Below are positions 51,515 to 59,432 of a stretch of 64,000 nt of DNA, one piece after another. Every line of letters begins with the position of its first letter. Position 1 is the first letter of the stretch. A program made the translations under genes and the position numbers. Under the pieces are notes generated by a model, which was not told where the DNA came from, did no database searches, and saw only the letters and a program-made list of their open reading frames with translations. Source of the stretch: Leucobacter sp. OLIS6 (lineage in GTDB: Bacteria; Actinomycetota; Actinomycetes; Actinomycetales; Microbacteriaceae); NCBI RefSeq assembly GCF_002752355.1, contig NZ_MRAV01000014.1:62001-126000 (forward strand), in the 5' to 3' direction.

Positions 51515-52606
51515 GTGAGTGATATCGCCCTCGATCCCAGCCTCGGTTCCGTCGATCTGACCCGTCAGCTCTGCAACATCTTCTCCGTGTCGGGGGAGGA
51601 GCGCGCCATCGCGGACGCGGTCGAGGCGGTGCTCGCCGAGCGCGCGCCGCACCTGACGGTGACGCGCGACGGCGACACCGTCATCGCGCGCACCGAGCTC
51701 GGCCGGGAGCGTCGCGTGGCGATCGCCGGTCACCTGGACACGGTGCCGGTGAACGGGAACCTGCCGGTGCGCGACGAGGTCGACGCCGAGACCGGCGAGC
51801 CGGTGATCTGGGGGCGCGGGACGGTCGACATGAAGGCCGGCGTCGCCGTGCAGCTCGTGCTCGCGGTCGAGCTGGACGATCCCGCGGTCGACCTGACCTG
51901 GATCTGGTACGACCACGAAGAGGTCTCGTCGGAGCTGAACGGCCTGGGGCGCGCGCTGCGCAACCGCCCGGAACTGTTCGCCGCGGACTTCGCGATCCTG
52001 GGCGAGCCCTCGAACGGCACGATCGAGGGCGGCTGCAACGGCACCATGCGCGCGCTCGTGACGTACACGGGCAAGCGCGCGCACTCCGCGCGCAGCTGGA
52101 TGGGTGTGAACGCGATCCACCGCGCCGGAGCTGCGCTGGAACGTCTGGGCGCGTTCGAGGCCGAGCGCGTGCTGGTCGACGGCCTCGAATACCGCGAGGG
52201 GCTCAACGCGGTTCGGATCTCGGGTGGGGTCGCGGGGAACGTGATCCCGGACCGCTGCGAGATCGAGGTCAACTACCGGTTCGCGCCGAGCAGGGATCTC
52301 GCCGAGGCCGAGGGCGTGATCCGCGAGTTCTTCGCCGATGCCGACGCGGTGGAGATCGTGGACCGGGCGCCCGGCGCTCGTCCGGGACTGGACGCGCCGC
52401 TCGCGCAGCAGTTCGTCGAGGCGGTCGGGGCGCCGCCCGTCGCGAAGCTCGGATGGACCGATGTCTCCCGTTTCTCGGGACTCGGAATCCCTGCGGTGAA
52501 CTTCGGCCCGGGGAATCCGCTGCTGGCGCACGCGGACGACGAGCGGGTGCCGATCGCGCAGATCGAGGCGACGGAGCGGGCGCTGCGCAATTGGTTGAAT
52601 CGTTGA
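51515..52606 (+). CDS. dapE: succinyl-diaminopimelate desuccinylase
   Basis: 363 aa, M20 metallopeptidase family. Zinc ligands and base: His in [12 protein letters not shown], Asp in [10 protein letters not shown], Glu-Glu in [10 protein letters not shown], Glu in [13 protein letters not shown], and His in [11 protein letters not shown]. It frees LL-DAP from its succinyl derivative. GTG start set by the leaderless -10. Confidence 0.96.
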   Translation: MSDIALDPSLGSVDLTRQLCNIFSVSGEERAIADAVEAVLAERAPHLTVTRDGDTVIARTELGRERRVAIAGHLDTVPVNGNLPVRDEVDAETGEPVIWGRGTVDMKAGVAVQLVLAVELDDPAVDLTWIWYDHEEVSSELNGLGRALRNRPELFAADFAILGEPSNGTIEGGCNGTMRALVTYTGKRAHSARSWMGVNAIHRAGAALERLGAFEAERVLVDGLEYREGLNAVRISGGVAGNVIPDRCEIEVNYRFAPSRDLAEAEGVIREFFADADAVEIVDRAPGARPGLDAPLAQQFVEAVGAPPVAKLGWTDVSRFSGLGIPAVNFGPGNPLLAHADDERVPIAQIEATERALRNWLNR

Positions 52607-52627
52607 GTATGACAATCCGATTTCCTT

Positions 52628-52656
52628 TTGGCATCGGTGCTCCGCGATAATAGAAG
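52628..52656 (+). promoter_or_regulatory. sigma-70-type promoter of the DUF3117 gene
   Basis: -35 TTGGCA (52628-52633), 17-bp spacer, -10 TAGAAG (52651-52656; GATAAT overlaps it). The leader is about 37 nt and ends in AGAGGAGG, the strongest Shine-Dalgarno of the window. Confidence 0.6.
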
Positions 52657-52699
52657 CGTAGGGGAAATCCCTTTTCCACTCACTCGCAGAGGAGGCGTC

Positions 52700-52870
52700 A
52701 TGGCGGCAATGAAACCGAGGACCGGAGACGGGCCGATGGAAGCGGTGCGCGAGAGCCGCGTCATCGTGGTCCGTGTCCCGCTCGAAGGCGGTGGCCGCCT
52801 GGTGGTCTCGGTCAACGATACCGAGGCTGCAGAGCTGCGCGACGTGCTCAGCTCCGTGCTCGACGGCTGA
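52700..52870 (+). CDS. DUF3117 small protein
   Basis: 56 aa. MAAMKPRTGDGPMEAVRESR and VVRVPLEGGGRLVVSVNDTEAAEL are the near-invariant DUF3117 sequence found as a single copy in most actinobacteria, usually about 55 aa. It is probably an all-beta protein with one helix. I know of no assigned function. It has a strong promoter, strong ribosome-binding site and a long terminator, so it is probably abundant. Confidence 0.92.
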   Translation: MAAMKPRTGDGPMEAVRESRVIVVRVPLEGGGRLVVSVNDTEAAELRDVLSSVLDG

Positions 52871-52884
52871 GCGCCCCACGGACG

Positions 52885-52930
52885 GAACGGCCCCGGCGAA
52901 TCATCTGATTCGCCGGGGCCGTTCTTCGTT
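52885..52930 (+). terminator. 17-19 bp hairpin terminator after DUF3117
   Basis: Arms 52885-52903 and 52906-52924 are exact reverse complements (GAACGGCCCC... / ...GGGGCCGTTC); the tip would open into a larger loop. TTCGTT follows. It also serves the convergent methyltransferase gene. Confidence 0.88.
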
Positions 52931-52941
52931 CGCGGGATCGC

Positions 52942-53577
52942 TCAGCCGTCGAGGCGGGTGAGCGTCAGCAGTCCGTCGCCCGCGGGGGTGAGGACGGGCA
53001 CGATCGCCGCCGATTCGGCGACGGTCGCGAGGAGGTCGCGCAGCACGTGAGTGGCCTCGTCCCGCGCCGCGGGATCGGTGACCCGGCCGCGCGAGAAGGC
53101 ACCGGGGATCACGACCGTGCCGCCGGCGCGCACGATGGTCAGGGCGTGCTCCAGGTACTCGAGCAGACGCTCGGGCTCCGCGTCGATGAGCACGAGGTCG
53201 TAGGCGCCCAGGTTGAGGCGGGGCAGCACCTGGGCCGCATCGCCCTCGATGAGCCGCAGCCGGGCTGCGGCGATTCCGGCGCCGGCGAACGCGGCTCGGG
53301 CCTGGCGCAGGTGCTCGGACTCGATCTCGATCGAGGTGAGGGTCGCCTCGGGGACGTGGCGCAGCAGCGCGAGGCCGCTGACTCCGACGCCGGTACCGAT
53401 CTCGCAGATCGCGCGGGCGCCGCTCATGACCGCGAGGCCCGAGAGCTGCGCCGCGACGGCGCGGCTGACCGGCTCGATGCCGAGCTCGAGCGACAGGCGG
53501 CGTGCCCGGACCTGCGCATCGGTCTCGGTCGGGTACTGCTCCGCGTACTGCCAATTGCGTTCGAGACGGCTCACCAT
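52942..53577 (-). CDS. O-methyltransferase
   Basis: 211 aa, class I SAM-dependent methyltransferase of the CCoAOMT/Rv1220c-like group. SAM motif ICEIGTGVGVSGLALL (about 57-72), acidic end of strand 2 (SIEIESEH), and YDLVLIDAEPERLLEYLEHAL with the metal-type Asp. The ATG at 53577 has GGAGGA almost touching it, so the next codon, GTG 53574, may be the real start. It is divergent from tatB; the same neighbourhood exists in mycobacteria. The substrate is unknown. Confidence 0.88.
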   Translation of the reverse strand: MVSRLERNWQYAEQYPTETDAQVRARRLSLELGIEPVSRAVAAQLSGLAVMSGARAICEIGTGVGVSGLALLRHVPEATLTSIEIESEHLRQARAAFAGAGIAAARLRLIEGDAAQVLPRLNLGAYDLVLIDAEPERLLEYLEHALTIVRAGGTVVIPGAFSRGRVTDPAARDEATHVLRDLLATVAESAAIVPVLTPAGDGLLTLTRLDG

Positions 53578-53665
53578 TCCTCCAGCTTCGTTCGGGCTCC
53601 GGGCCCTGCAGTCAAGAGTAGGGCCGCGAGGCCCGAGAACTGCGCGAACACGCGGCTGAGCACAG

Positions 53666-53679
53666 TACGATGGGTGGTT
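53666..53679 (+). promoter_or_regulatory. -10 of tatB, near-leaderless
   Basis: TACGAT (53666-53671) ends 8 nt before the ATG at 53680. Confidence 0.5.
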
Positions 53680-54051
53680 ATGGGCCTGACGATCGAAAAG
53701 ATCCTGGTGATTCTCGTGATCGCCATGTTCGTGCTCGGTCCCGAGCGCCTGCCCGGCTACGCGAAGAAGCTCGGCGAGCTCACCCGCGGGGTCAAGCGCA
53801 TGGCCGACGGTGCGAAGGATCGGCTGCGCGAGGAGATGGGCCCCGAGTACGACGACGTCGACTGGAAGCAGCTCGATCCGCGTCAGTACGATCCCCGTCG
53901 CATCATCCGAGACGCCCTGCTGGAGGACGAGCGCGAGGCGCGCGCCGAGATCCGTCGCTCGCAGACCGAGGCAGCGCGCACGCCGCGCGTCGGCGAACTG
54001 CACCCCGACGGCACGGCGGTCGGCTTCCATTTCGACGACGAAGCCACGTAG
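53680..54051 (+). CDS. tatB: Sec-independent translocase subunit TatB
   Basis: 123 aa. One N-terminal helix ILVILVIAMFVLGPERLP with the Glu-Arg-Leu-Pro hinge, then an amphipathic helix (about 24-55) and an acidic, disordered tail. TatB with TatC binds twin-arginine signals such as those of the DyP peroxidase (29955) and the beta-propeller lipoprotein (57191). tatA and tatC are not in the window. Confidence 0.93.
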   Translation: MGLTIEKILVILVIAMFVLGPERLPGYAKKLGELTRGVKRMADGAKDRLREEMGPEYDDVDWKQLDPRQYDPRRIIRDALLEDEREARAEIRRSQTEAARTPRVGELHPDGTAVGFHFDDEAT

Positions 54052-54066
54052 GCCGTCGCGCTCGGG

Positions 54067-55266
54067 CTAGGCCGAGGGCGAGATGCCGAGCGAGCGTCCG
54101 GCCAGGCTCTGCGGGCGCACCGAGAGCACCGACGCGATGCGCAGCACCTCGCGCGCGGCGGGATCCTCGGGCAGGGCGATGACCGCCGGAGCACCCGCGT
54201 CGCCGCTCGCCCGGAACTCGGGGCTGAGCGGCACGCTGCCGAGCAGTGGCACCGGGCCGTGCTCGTCGTCGCTCAGGCGCGCTGCCACGAGCGCGCCGCC
54301 GCCCGATCCGAAGAGGTCGAGCACCGAGCCGTCGGGCTGGGCGAGTCCCGCCATGTTCTCGATGACGCCGATGACGCGCTGACCGGTCTGGCGGGCGACG
54401 AGCGCGCTGCGCACAGCCACATCGGCTGCGGCCTCCTGCGGGGTCGTCACGACGAGCACCTCGGCGTGGGGGAGCAGCTGGCCGAGGCTGATGGCGATGT
54501 CGCCCGTGCCCGGCGGCAGATCGAGCAGGAGCACGTCGAGGTCGCCGAACCAGACGTCGCGCAGGAACTGCTCCATGGTGCGATGCAGCATCGGCCCGCG
54601 CCACGAGACGGCGGTGGACCGCGGATCCTGATCGCCCAGGAACATGCCGATCGAGATGACCTTCACGCCGTGGGCGACGGGCGGCAGGATCAGGTCGTCC
54701 ACGCGAGTGGGGCCCTCGACCCGGCCGTCGCGACTGAGCCCCAGGATGCCGGGGATCGAGAAACCGAACACGTCGGCGTCGACGAGTCCGACGCGCAGCC
54801 CCTGCACGGCGAGCGCCACCGCCAGGCCGGCCGTGAGCGACGACTTGCCGACGCCGCCCTTGCCGCTCGTCACCGCGATCACGCGGGTCAGCGAATCGGG
54901 CCCGAACTGCTGGGGCCGCTTCGCGCGGTCGCCCCGCACCCGCTCCGTGAAGGCGCGACGCTCCTCGGGCGACATGACACGCACCGAGACGTCCGCGGAG
55001 GCGATCCCCGCCGTGGTGCCGGCGGCCTCGTGCACCTCCGACTCGATGCGCCGGGCGGCGGGGCAGCCCGCGATCGTCAGGGCGATGCCGACGTGCGCCG
55101 CGCCGTCGGGGGAGACGCGCACCGAGTCGACCATGCCGAGCTCCGTCACGGGGCGCAGGATCTCGGGGTCCTTGACGCGGTCGAGCGCGGCCCAGACGGC
55201 GGCCTCCGCGGGGGAGGCGTCGGCTCGGGCGCCGGGCCCGTGGCTGCGGCCCTCCTCGGCGGTCAT
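54067..55266 (-). CDS. mrp: Mrp/NBP35-family iron-sulfur carrier ATPase
   Basis: 399 aa. An N-terminal DUF59/MIP18 domain (about 20-95; LTIAGCPAARRIE) precedes a P-loop domain with the deviant Walker A TSGKGGVGKSS (Lys 141) and DVLLLDLPPGTGD. The CxxC that bridges Fe-S clusters in many Mrp proteins, normally after the ENM motif, is absent: ENMAGLAQPDGSVLDLFG has no Cys. The ATG overlaps the DUF1003 stop. It is the last gene of the 57082-54067 operon. Confidence 0.92.
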   Translation of the reverse strand: MTAEEGRSHGPGARADASPAEAAVWAALDRVKDPEILRPVTELGMVDSVRVSPDGAAHVGIALTIAGCPAARRIESEVHEAAGTTAGIASADVSVRVMSPEERRAFTERVRGDRAKRPQQFGPDSLTRVIAVTSGKGGVGKSSLTAGLAVALAVQGLRVGLVDADVFGFSIPGILGLSRDGRVEGPTRVDDLILPPVAHGVKVISIGMFLGDQDPRSTAVSWRGPMLHRTMEQFLRDVWFGDLDVLLLDLPPGTGDIAISLGQLLPHAEVLVVTTPQEAAADVAVRSALVARQTGQRVIGVIENMAGLAQPDGSVLDLFGSGGGALVAARLSDDEHGPVPLLGSVPLSPEFRASGDAGAPAVIALPEDPAAREVLRIASVLSVRPQSLAGRSLGISPSA

Positions 55267-55820
55267 CGTGCGTCGGTCCGTCCGGCGTCCTCCGTCGCGT
55301 CGGGGTCTCGATCGTCGGTGTCGTCTTCCGCGGCGAGCTCGGCGAGCAGCGCGCGCAGTTCGGCACGGACGAAGTCCCGGTCGGGCAGATCCTTGATCGC
55401 GAGCCGCAGCGCGACGACCTCGCGCGCGAGGAACTCGGTGTCGGCCAGGTTGCGCTCCGCGCGCTGCCGGTCCTGCTCGATCTGTACGCGGTCCCGGTCG
55501 TCCTGGCGGTTCTGCGCGAGCAGGATCATCGGCGCCGCGTAGGAGGCCTGCAGCGAGAGGATGAGCGTGAGCGCGGTGAAGCCGAGGGCGGCGGAGTCGA
55601 AGCGCCACCCGTCGGGGGCGACGGTGTTCCAGATGAGCCAGGCGAGGCAGAACACGCTGAGCAGCAGGAGGAACCACGGCGTGCCCATGCCGCGGGCGAT
55701 GCCCTCGGTCCAGCGGCCGAACACCTCGTTGTTCGAGACGTCGCGGTCCCGCGCGACACGGCCGCCCGCCGCACGCGGAGCGTCGAGCCCGGCGGTGTCC
55801 TTCTTGCGGAACCAGATCAT
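55263..55820 (-). CDS. DUF1003 membrane protein
   Basis: 185 aa. Two membrane helices (about 49-66, PWFLLLLSVFCLAWLIWN; about 76-98, LGFTALTLILSLQASYAAPMI) with the DUF1003 signature SYAAPMILLAQNRQDDRDR, then a coiled-coil, acidic C-terminus. Function unknown; in actinobacteria it is regularly encoded between the MgtE-N/CBS protein and mrp. ATGA overlaps at both ends indicate tight coupling. Confidence 0.92.
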   Translation of the reverse strand: MIWFRKKDTAGLDAPRAAGGRVARDRDVSNNEVFGRWTEGIARGMGTPWFLLLLSVFCLAWLIWNTVAPDGWRFDSAALGFTALTLILSLQASYAAPMILLAQNRQDDRDRVQIEQDRQRAERNLADTEFLAREVVALRLAIKDLPDRDFVRAELRALLAELAAEDDTDDRDPDATEDAGRTDAR

Positions 55821-57082
55821 CGAGCGGCTCCGTTCCTCGGGTGCGGCGCTTCGTCGTCGGCATGGCGCCAGTCGTCGGGCAGCAGATGGTCGAGCACATC
55901 GTCGATCGTGACCACGCCGACGAGGTGATCCTGCTCGTCGACCACGGGCAGCGCGACGAGGTCGTAGCTGGCGAGGCGCCGGGCCACCTCCGCAGCGCTC
56001 GCGCGCACCGGGATCGCCTCGATCTCGGTGTCGAGCAGCGCCGAGAGCCGCTCGTGCGGCGGGAACCGCAGCATGCGCTGGAAGTGCGCCATGCCGAGGT
56101 ATTCGCCGGTCGGGGTCTCGTAGGGCGGGTGGGTGACGTAGACCGCCGAGGCCATCGCGGGCGGGATCTCGGCGCGACGGATCATCGCGAGGCCCTCGGC
56201 GACGCTCGCCTCGGCCGAGAGCACGATGGGGGCCGGGCTCATGAGTCCGCCCGCGGTGTCCGCGTCGTACTCGAGCAGGCGGCGGACGTCCTCCGCCTCC
56301 TCGGGCTCCATCAGGTCGAGCAGTTCCTCGCCCTCGGCCGCGGGCAGCGCCGAGATGAGGTCGGCCGCGTCGTCGGGCTCCATGCGGTCGAGCACATCGG
56401 CGGTGCGAGCCGGCGGCAGGAGCTTGAGGAGCGCGAGCTGGTCGGCCTCGACCATCTCCTCCAGCGCGTCGGCGACGAGTTCGTCGGGCAGCTCCTCGAC
56501 CACCGACAGCATGCGGGGCTGCGGGAGCTCGAGCAGCGCCTCGGCGAGGTCGGCGGGCTTGAGATCGACGAGGGTCTGGATCAGGAGCTCGGCCGACTGC
56601 GCGGCCGAGGGGTCGGTCGGCAGACGCACGTCGGCCCACTTCACGATGCGGGATTCGCCGCGCGAGAAGGTGGACGCGGGCTTGGCGGTGCGGACGAAGA
56701 GCTCGGAGACGATCCACTCGCCCGAGCGGGTCCGGTCGATGGCCGCATCCTCGATCACGGCTTCGCGGCCCCCCTCGACGAGCTTGACCTCGCGCCCGAT
56801 CATCTCGGCGATCATGCGCGTCTCGCCGCCGCGCTGCTCGAAGCGGCGGACGTTGATGAGCCCGGTCGCGATGATCTGACCGGCGCCGATCGACGTGATG
56901 CGCCCGATGGGCACGAATACGCGGCGTCTGCCGGGGATCTCGACGATCAGGCCGACCACGCGCGGGGCGCTCGCCGCCCGGTAGACCACCAGTACGTCGC
57001 GCACCTTGCCGATCCGGTCGCCGACGGGATCGAACACCCCGCGTCCGGCGAGGCGGCCTACGAAGATCCTCGAACTGCTCAC
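55817..57082 (-). CDS. PRC-barrel/MgtE-N/CBS protein without membrane domain
   Basis: 421 aa, soluble. PRC-barrel-like repeats (about 1-150; GDRIGKVRDVLVVY, GREVKLVEGGREAVI), an MgtE N-terminal helical superhelix (about 175-285; DLAEALLELPQP, EMVEADQLALLKLLPP, MEPDDAADLIS), then a CBS pair (about 290-410; GLMSPAP, LPVVDEQDHLVGVVTIDDVLDHLLPDDW). MgtE channels have a membrane domain after CBS; this protein ends without one, so it may gate or sense Mg2+/nucleotides for another protein, perhaps the coupled DUF1003. The GTG at 57082 is set by a leaderless -10. Confidence 0.9.
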   Translation of the reverse strand: MSSSRIFVGRLAGRGVFDPVGDRIGKVRDVLVVYRAASAPRVVGLIVEIPGRRRVFVPIGRITSIGAGQIIATGLINVRRFEQRGGETRMIAEMIGREVKLVEGGREAVIEDAAIDRTRSGEWIVSELFVRTAKPASTFSRGESRIVKWADVRLPTDPSAAQSAELLIQTLVDLKPADLAEALLELPQPRMLSVVEELPDELVADALEEMVEADQLALLKLLPPARTADVLDRMEPDDAADLISALPAAEGEELLDLMEPEEAEDVRRLLEYDADTAGGLMSPAPIVLSAEASVAEGLAMIRRAEIPPAMASAVYVTHPPYETPTGEYLGMAHFQRMLRFPPHERLSALLDTEIEAIPVRASAAEVARRLASYDLVALPVVDEQDHLVGVVTIDDVLDHLLPDDWRHADDEAPHPRNGAAR

Positions 57083-57094
57083 CCCTCTACGGTA
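57083..57094 (-). promoter_or_regulatory. leaderless -10 of the MgtE-N/CBS operon
   Basis: On the minus strand TACCGT (57094-57089) ends 6 nt before the GTG at 57082. Confidence 0.6.
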
Positions 57095-57190
57095 GTGGGC
57101 CGGGCTCCGGTTCGGGGCCCCAGGAGCCGAACGCTCAGGACCAATCGATCGGTTGAGGCGGACGGAGCCTCGGCGTCCGAGGATGGCAGC

Positions 57191-58363
57191 ATGCATGAAT
57201 CGACGGAGCGGATCTCCCGGAGGGGCCTGCTCGCGGCCTCGGCGCTGGCGGTGCTGCCGCTGCTCGGCTGCGCACCCGAGAGCGGGACGCCGCGTTCCGG
57301 GCCCGCGACCGCGTCACCGCGGCCGATGCCGAAACGCGGTGCGACGGAGCCCCCGGCGCCCGCGAAGCGGACCCTGCTGCTGGCCTCGCTCGCGCACGAG
57401 GACGCCGTCGCGGTGATCGATCCGGCGGCCGAGGGCGAGGCGGGGATCACCCGCATCCGGGTCGGCGCGGCGCCCTGGGGCGTGGGCGTCTCGCCGGACG
57501 GCGGGACCGGGTACGCGGCCACAGCCGAGGGGCTCGCCGTGATCGATCTGCGCACCGCGAAGCGTTCGGCGCTCGTGCCCTATCAGCACCCTGCACCCCG
57601 GATCGGCTCGGGGGAGTACCGCCCGGGCGGCCTCGGCCTCGCCGTGTCGCCCGACGGCGCCCGCATCTACGTCGCGGTCGGCACGGACGAGCCGCGGGCG
57701 CACCTGGAGGTCTTCGACTCCGCGGGCGGCCGGTTCGCCGGCTCCGTGCGGGTCGGCGGGCGTCCGTTCGACGTGCTGGTCGCCCCGGACGGATCCTGGG
57801 CCGCGACCGTCGACCACGACACCTTCTCCGTGACGGTCGTCGACGCGCGGACCCTGGCGGCGCAGGAGCACCGGATCGCGCCGTTCGGAACCGAGGGCGG
57901 CCTCGCCTCCTGGGAGAAGCCCCACTACGGCGCGGTGGACGCGGACGGGACGATCCTGCTCCCGGTGCAGGGGAAGCCCGTGGTGCGGCTCGATCCGCGC
58001 AGCGGGCGGACCGGAAACGCGCTCCGGAGCCGCGCCAACTCGCACGCGCACGGCACGGCCCTCGACGACCGCCTGCTGGTGACCGTCGGCACGGGCGCCT
58101 TCGGCAACGCGACCGGAGAGCCCAACCTGTCGGTGCTCGATCTCGACAGCGGAGCGGAACGGATCGCCCCGCTGCCCGTGCCGCACGAGACGGTCGCGGT
58201 GTGGCGCGACGCTGAGGACGAGGCCTGGGCGGCCGTGGCCGGCGGCAATACGCGGGAGGCCGGCTGGGACGGGATCACGCACGTGCGGCTGCGCGACCTC
58301 CGGCTGCGGCGGCAACCGGTCCCGGGATATCCGCAGGCGGTGGTCGCGTTCGCCGCCCGCTGA
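57191..58363 (+). CDS. Tat-type lipoprotein with YncE-like beta-propeller
   Basis: 390 aa. The N-terminus combines a twin-arginine motif (ISRRGLLAA) and a lipobox (LLGC, Cys 27). After a Pro-rich linker (to about 58) come repeated beta-blades with Asp-box-like turns: VGVSPDGGTGYAA, LAVSPDGARIYVAVG, VLVAPDGSWAATV. YncE/quinohaemoprotein-like propellers bind ligands or metals, but no haem or copper site is identified. HAHGTALDD has two His residues. The role is unknown. GAGGAT ending 6 nt before the ATG could be a leaderless -10. Confidence 0.78.
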   Translation: MHESTERISRRGLLAASALAVLPLLGCAPESGTPRSGPATASPRPMPKRGATEPPAPAKRTLLLASLAHEDAVAVIDPAAEGEAGITRIRVGAAPWGVGVSPDGGTGYAATAEGLAVIDLRTAKRSALVPYQHPAPRIGSGEYRPGGLGLAVSPDGARIYVAVGTDEPRAHLEVFDSAGGRFAGSVRVGGRPFDVLVAPDGSWAATVDHDTFSVTVVDARTLAAQEHRIAPFGTEGGLASWEKPHYGAVDADGTILLPVQGKPVVRLDPRSGRTGNALRSRANSHAHGTALDDRLLVTVGTGAFGNATGEPNLSVLDLDSGAERIAPLPVPHETVAVWRDAEDEAWAAVAGGNTREAGWDGITHVRLRDLRLRRQPVPGYPQAVVAFAAR

Positions 58364-58418
58364 ATCGGTTCGGCGGGGGATTCCGCACACTCAGGGGCGG
58401 GAATGGGAGAATGCAGTC

Positions 58419-58928
58419 ATGAGCAGTCCCAATCCGAGCGCCGCGCGCCGAGCCCTTCTCATGCCGGAACTGCCGACCGGCGAGGTGGTTTCGACCTACG
58501 AGCACTACGCCGATGCGAAGCACGCGGTGGATCTGCTCGCGCGCGCCCGTTTCCCCGTCGCCGAGGTGTCCATCGTCGGAAACGGCCTGCGCAGCGTCGA
58601 GCGCGTGACCGGGCGGCTCACCTACGGTCGCGTCGCGATGGTGGGCGCTTCGTCGGGAGCATATCTCGGCGTATTCCTGTCGATCCTGCTCTTCATCTTC
58701 CAGCCCGAGAACGCGTCGATCTTCGGCGTGTTCATCGCCGCGATCGTGATCGGCGCCGGGTTCGGAATGCTCTTCGGCGTGCTCTCCTACGCGATGAATC
58801 GAAATCGCCGCGACTTCTCGTCCGTCTCGCAGATGGTCGCAACGCGGTACGACCTGATCACCTCGGCGGAACTGGTCGGCGAGGCCCGGCGCGTGCTGAC
58901 CTCCCCCGAGAACGCGGAACGGGGATAG
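58419..58928 (+). CDS. general stress protein 17M/YflT-like membrane protein
   Basis: 169 aa. The N-terminal GSP17M domain (about 20-65; VVSTYEHYADAKHAVDLLARARFPVAEVSIVG-type) precedes two membrane helices (about 72-95 and 100-125) and a short cytosolic tail. Such proteins are linked to general stress in Bacillus, without known mechanism. GAGAAT ends 6 nt before the ATG. Its TAG lies inside the left arm of a terminator. Confidence 0.85.
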   Translation: MSSPNPSAARRALLMPELPTGEVVSTYEHYADAKHAVDLLARARFPVAEVSIVGNGLRSVERVTGRLTYGRVAMVGASSGAYLGVFLSILLFIFQPENASIFGVFIAAIVIGAGFGMLFGVLSYAMNRNRRDFSSVSQMVATRYDLITSAELVGEARRVLTSPENAERG

Positions 58929-58949
58929 CGGATCCCGCTATCCCCGTTC
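58917..58949. terminator. 15-bp perfect hairpin overlapping a stop codon
   Basis: GAACGGGGATAGCGG (58917-58931), a 3-nt tip and its exact complement (58935-58949). The stop codon TAG of the stress-protein gene (58926-58928) is within the left arm. It separates convergent genes and has no U tract. Confidence 0.85.
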
Positions 58950-58975
58950 TCGCAGCGCACCGGCGCCGAGCCGAT

Positions 58976-59317
58976 TCAGCCCTGGGCCGCCTCGTAGATC
59001 GCGAGGAGCTTGCCCGGGATGCGTCCGCGGTCCGGCACCTCGTGGCCCTGCTCGCGCAGCCACTCGCGGACGGCGCTCGCGTTCGACGAGCCGCGCGAGG
59101 AGCGCTGCGCGGTGCGGCCGCGGGCTGCGGAGGAGGCCTTGCGGGCCGCCTTGACGAACGGCGCGAACGCCTCGCGGAGCTCGGCCGAGTGGGCCTCCGA
59201 GAGATCGATCTCGTACGCGGTGCCGTCGAGCGAGAAACGCACCGTCTCTCCCGCGCCGTCCGTCAGTTCGGTGCCGTCGAGGTCATCGACGAGGATCTCG
59301 GTGATCCGCTTTGCCAT
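58976..59317 (-). CDS. lsr2: Lsr2 nucleoid-associated silencer
   Basis: 113 aa. An N-terminal dimerisation domain (MAKRITEILVDDLDGTEL, about 1-58) and a C-terminal DNA-binding part (NASAVREWLREQGHEVPDRGRIPGKLLAIYE) with the RGR minor-groove hook at 97-99 (usual RGRIP, here RGRIPGK). Lsr2 coats AT-rich, often acquired DNA and represses it. AGGAG lies 8 nt before the ATG. The upstream 115 bp are AT-rich with a TATATT -10 on this strand, so autoregulation is likely. Confidence 0.95.
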   Translation of the reverse strand: MAKRITEILVDDLDGTELTDGAGETVRFSLDGTAYEIDLSEAHSAELREAFAPFVKAARKASSAARGRTAQRSSRGSSNASAVREWLREQGHEVPDRGRIPGKLLAIYEAAQG

Positions 59318-59432
59318 TGCTGTCTCCTTCGCGAATGAAATCCGGTCTTCTCCGGATCCCTCGCGGCAAATATAGCCGAGATCCCTGGATATTTCGCATT
59401 ACTTGAAATGTAATCTATATCCCTGACGATTG
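59318..59432. promoter_or_regulatory. AT-rich lsr2 promoter region
   Basis: A 115-bp pocket richer in A/T than anything nearby. On the minus strand TATATT (about 59379-59374) is a good -10 for lsr2. ATTAC and GTAAT (about 59398-59413) form a small inverted repeat. The 3' end of the aminopeptidase gene abuts it. It is a probable Lsr2 binding site. Confidence 0.5.
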
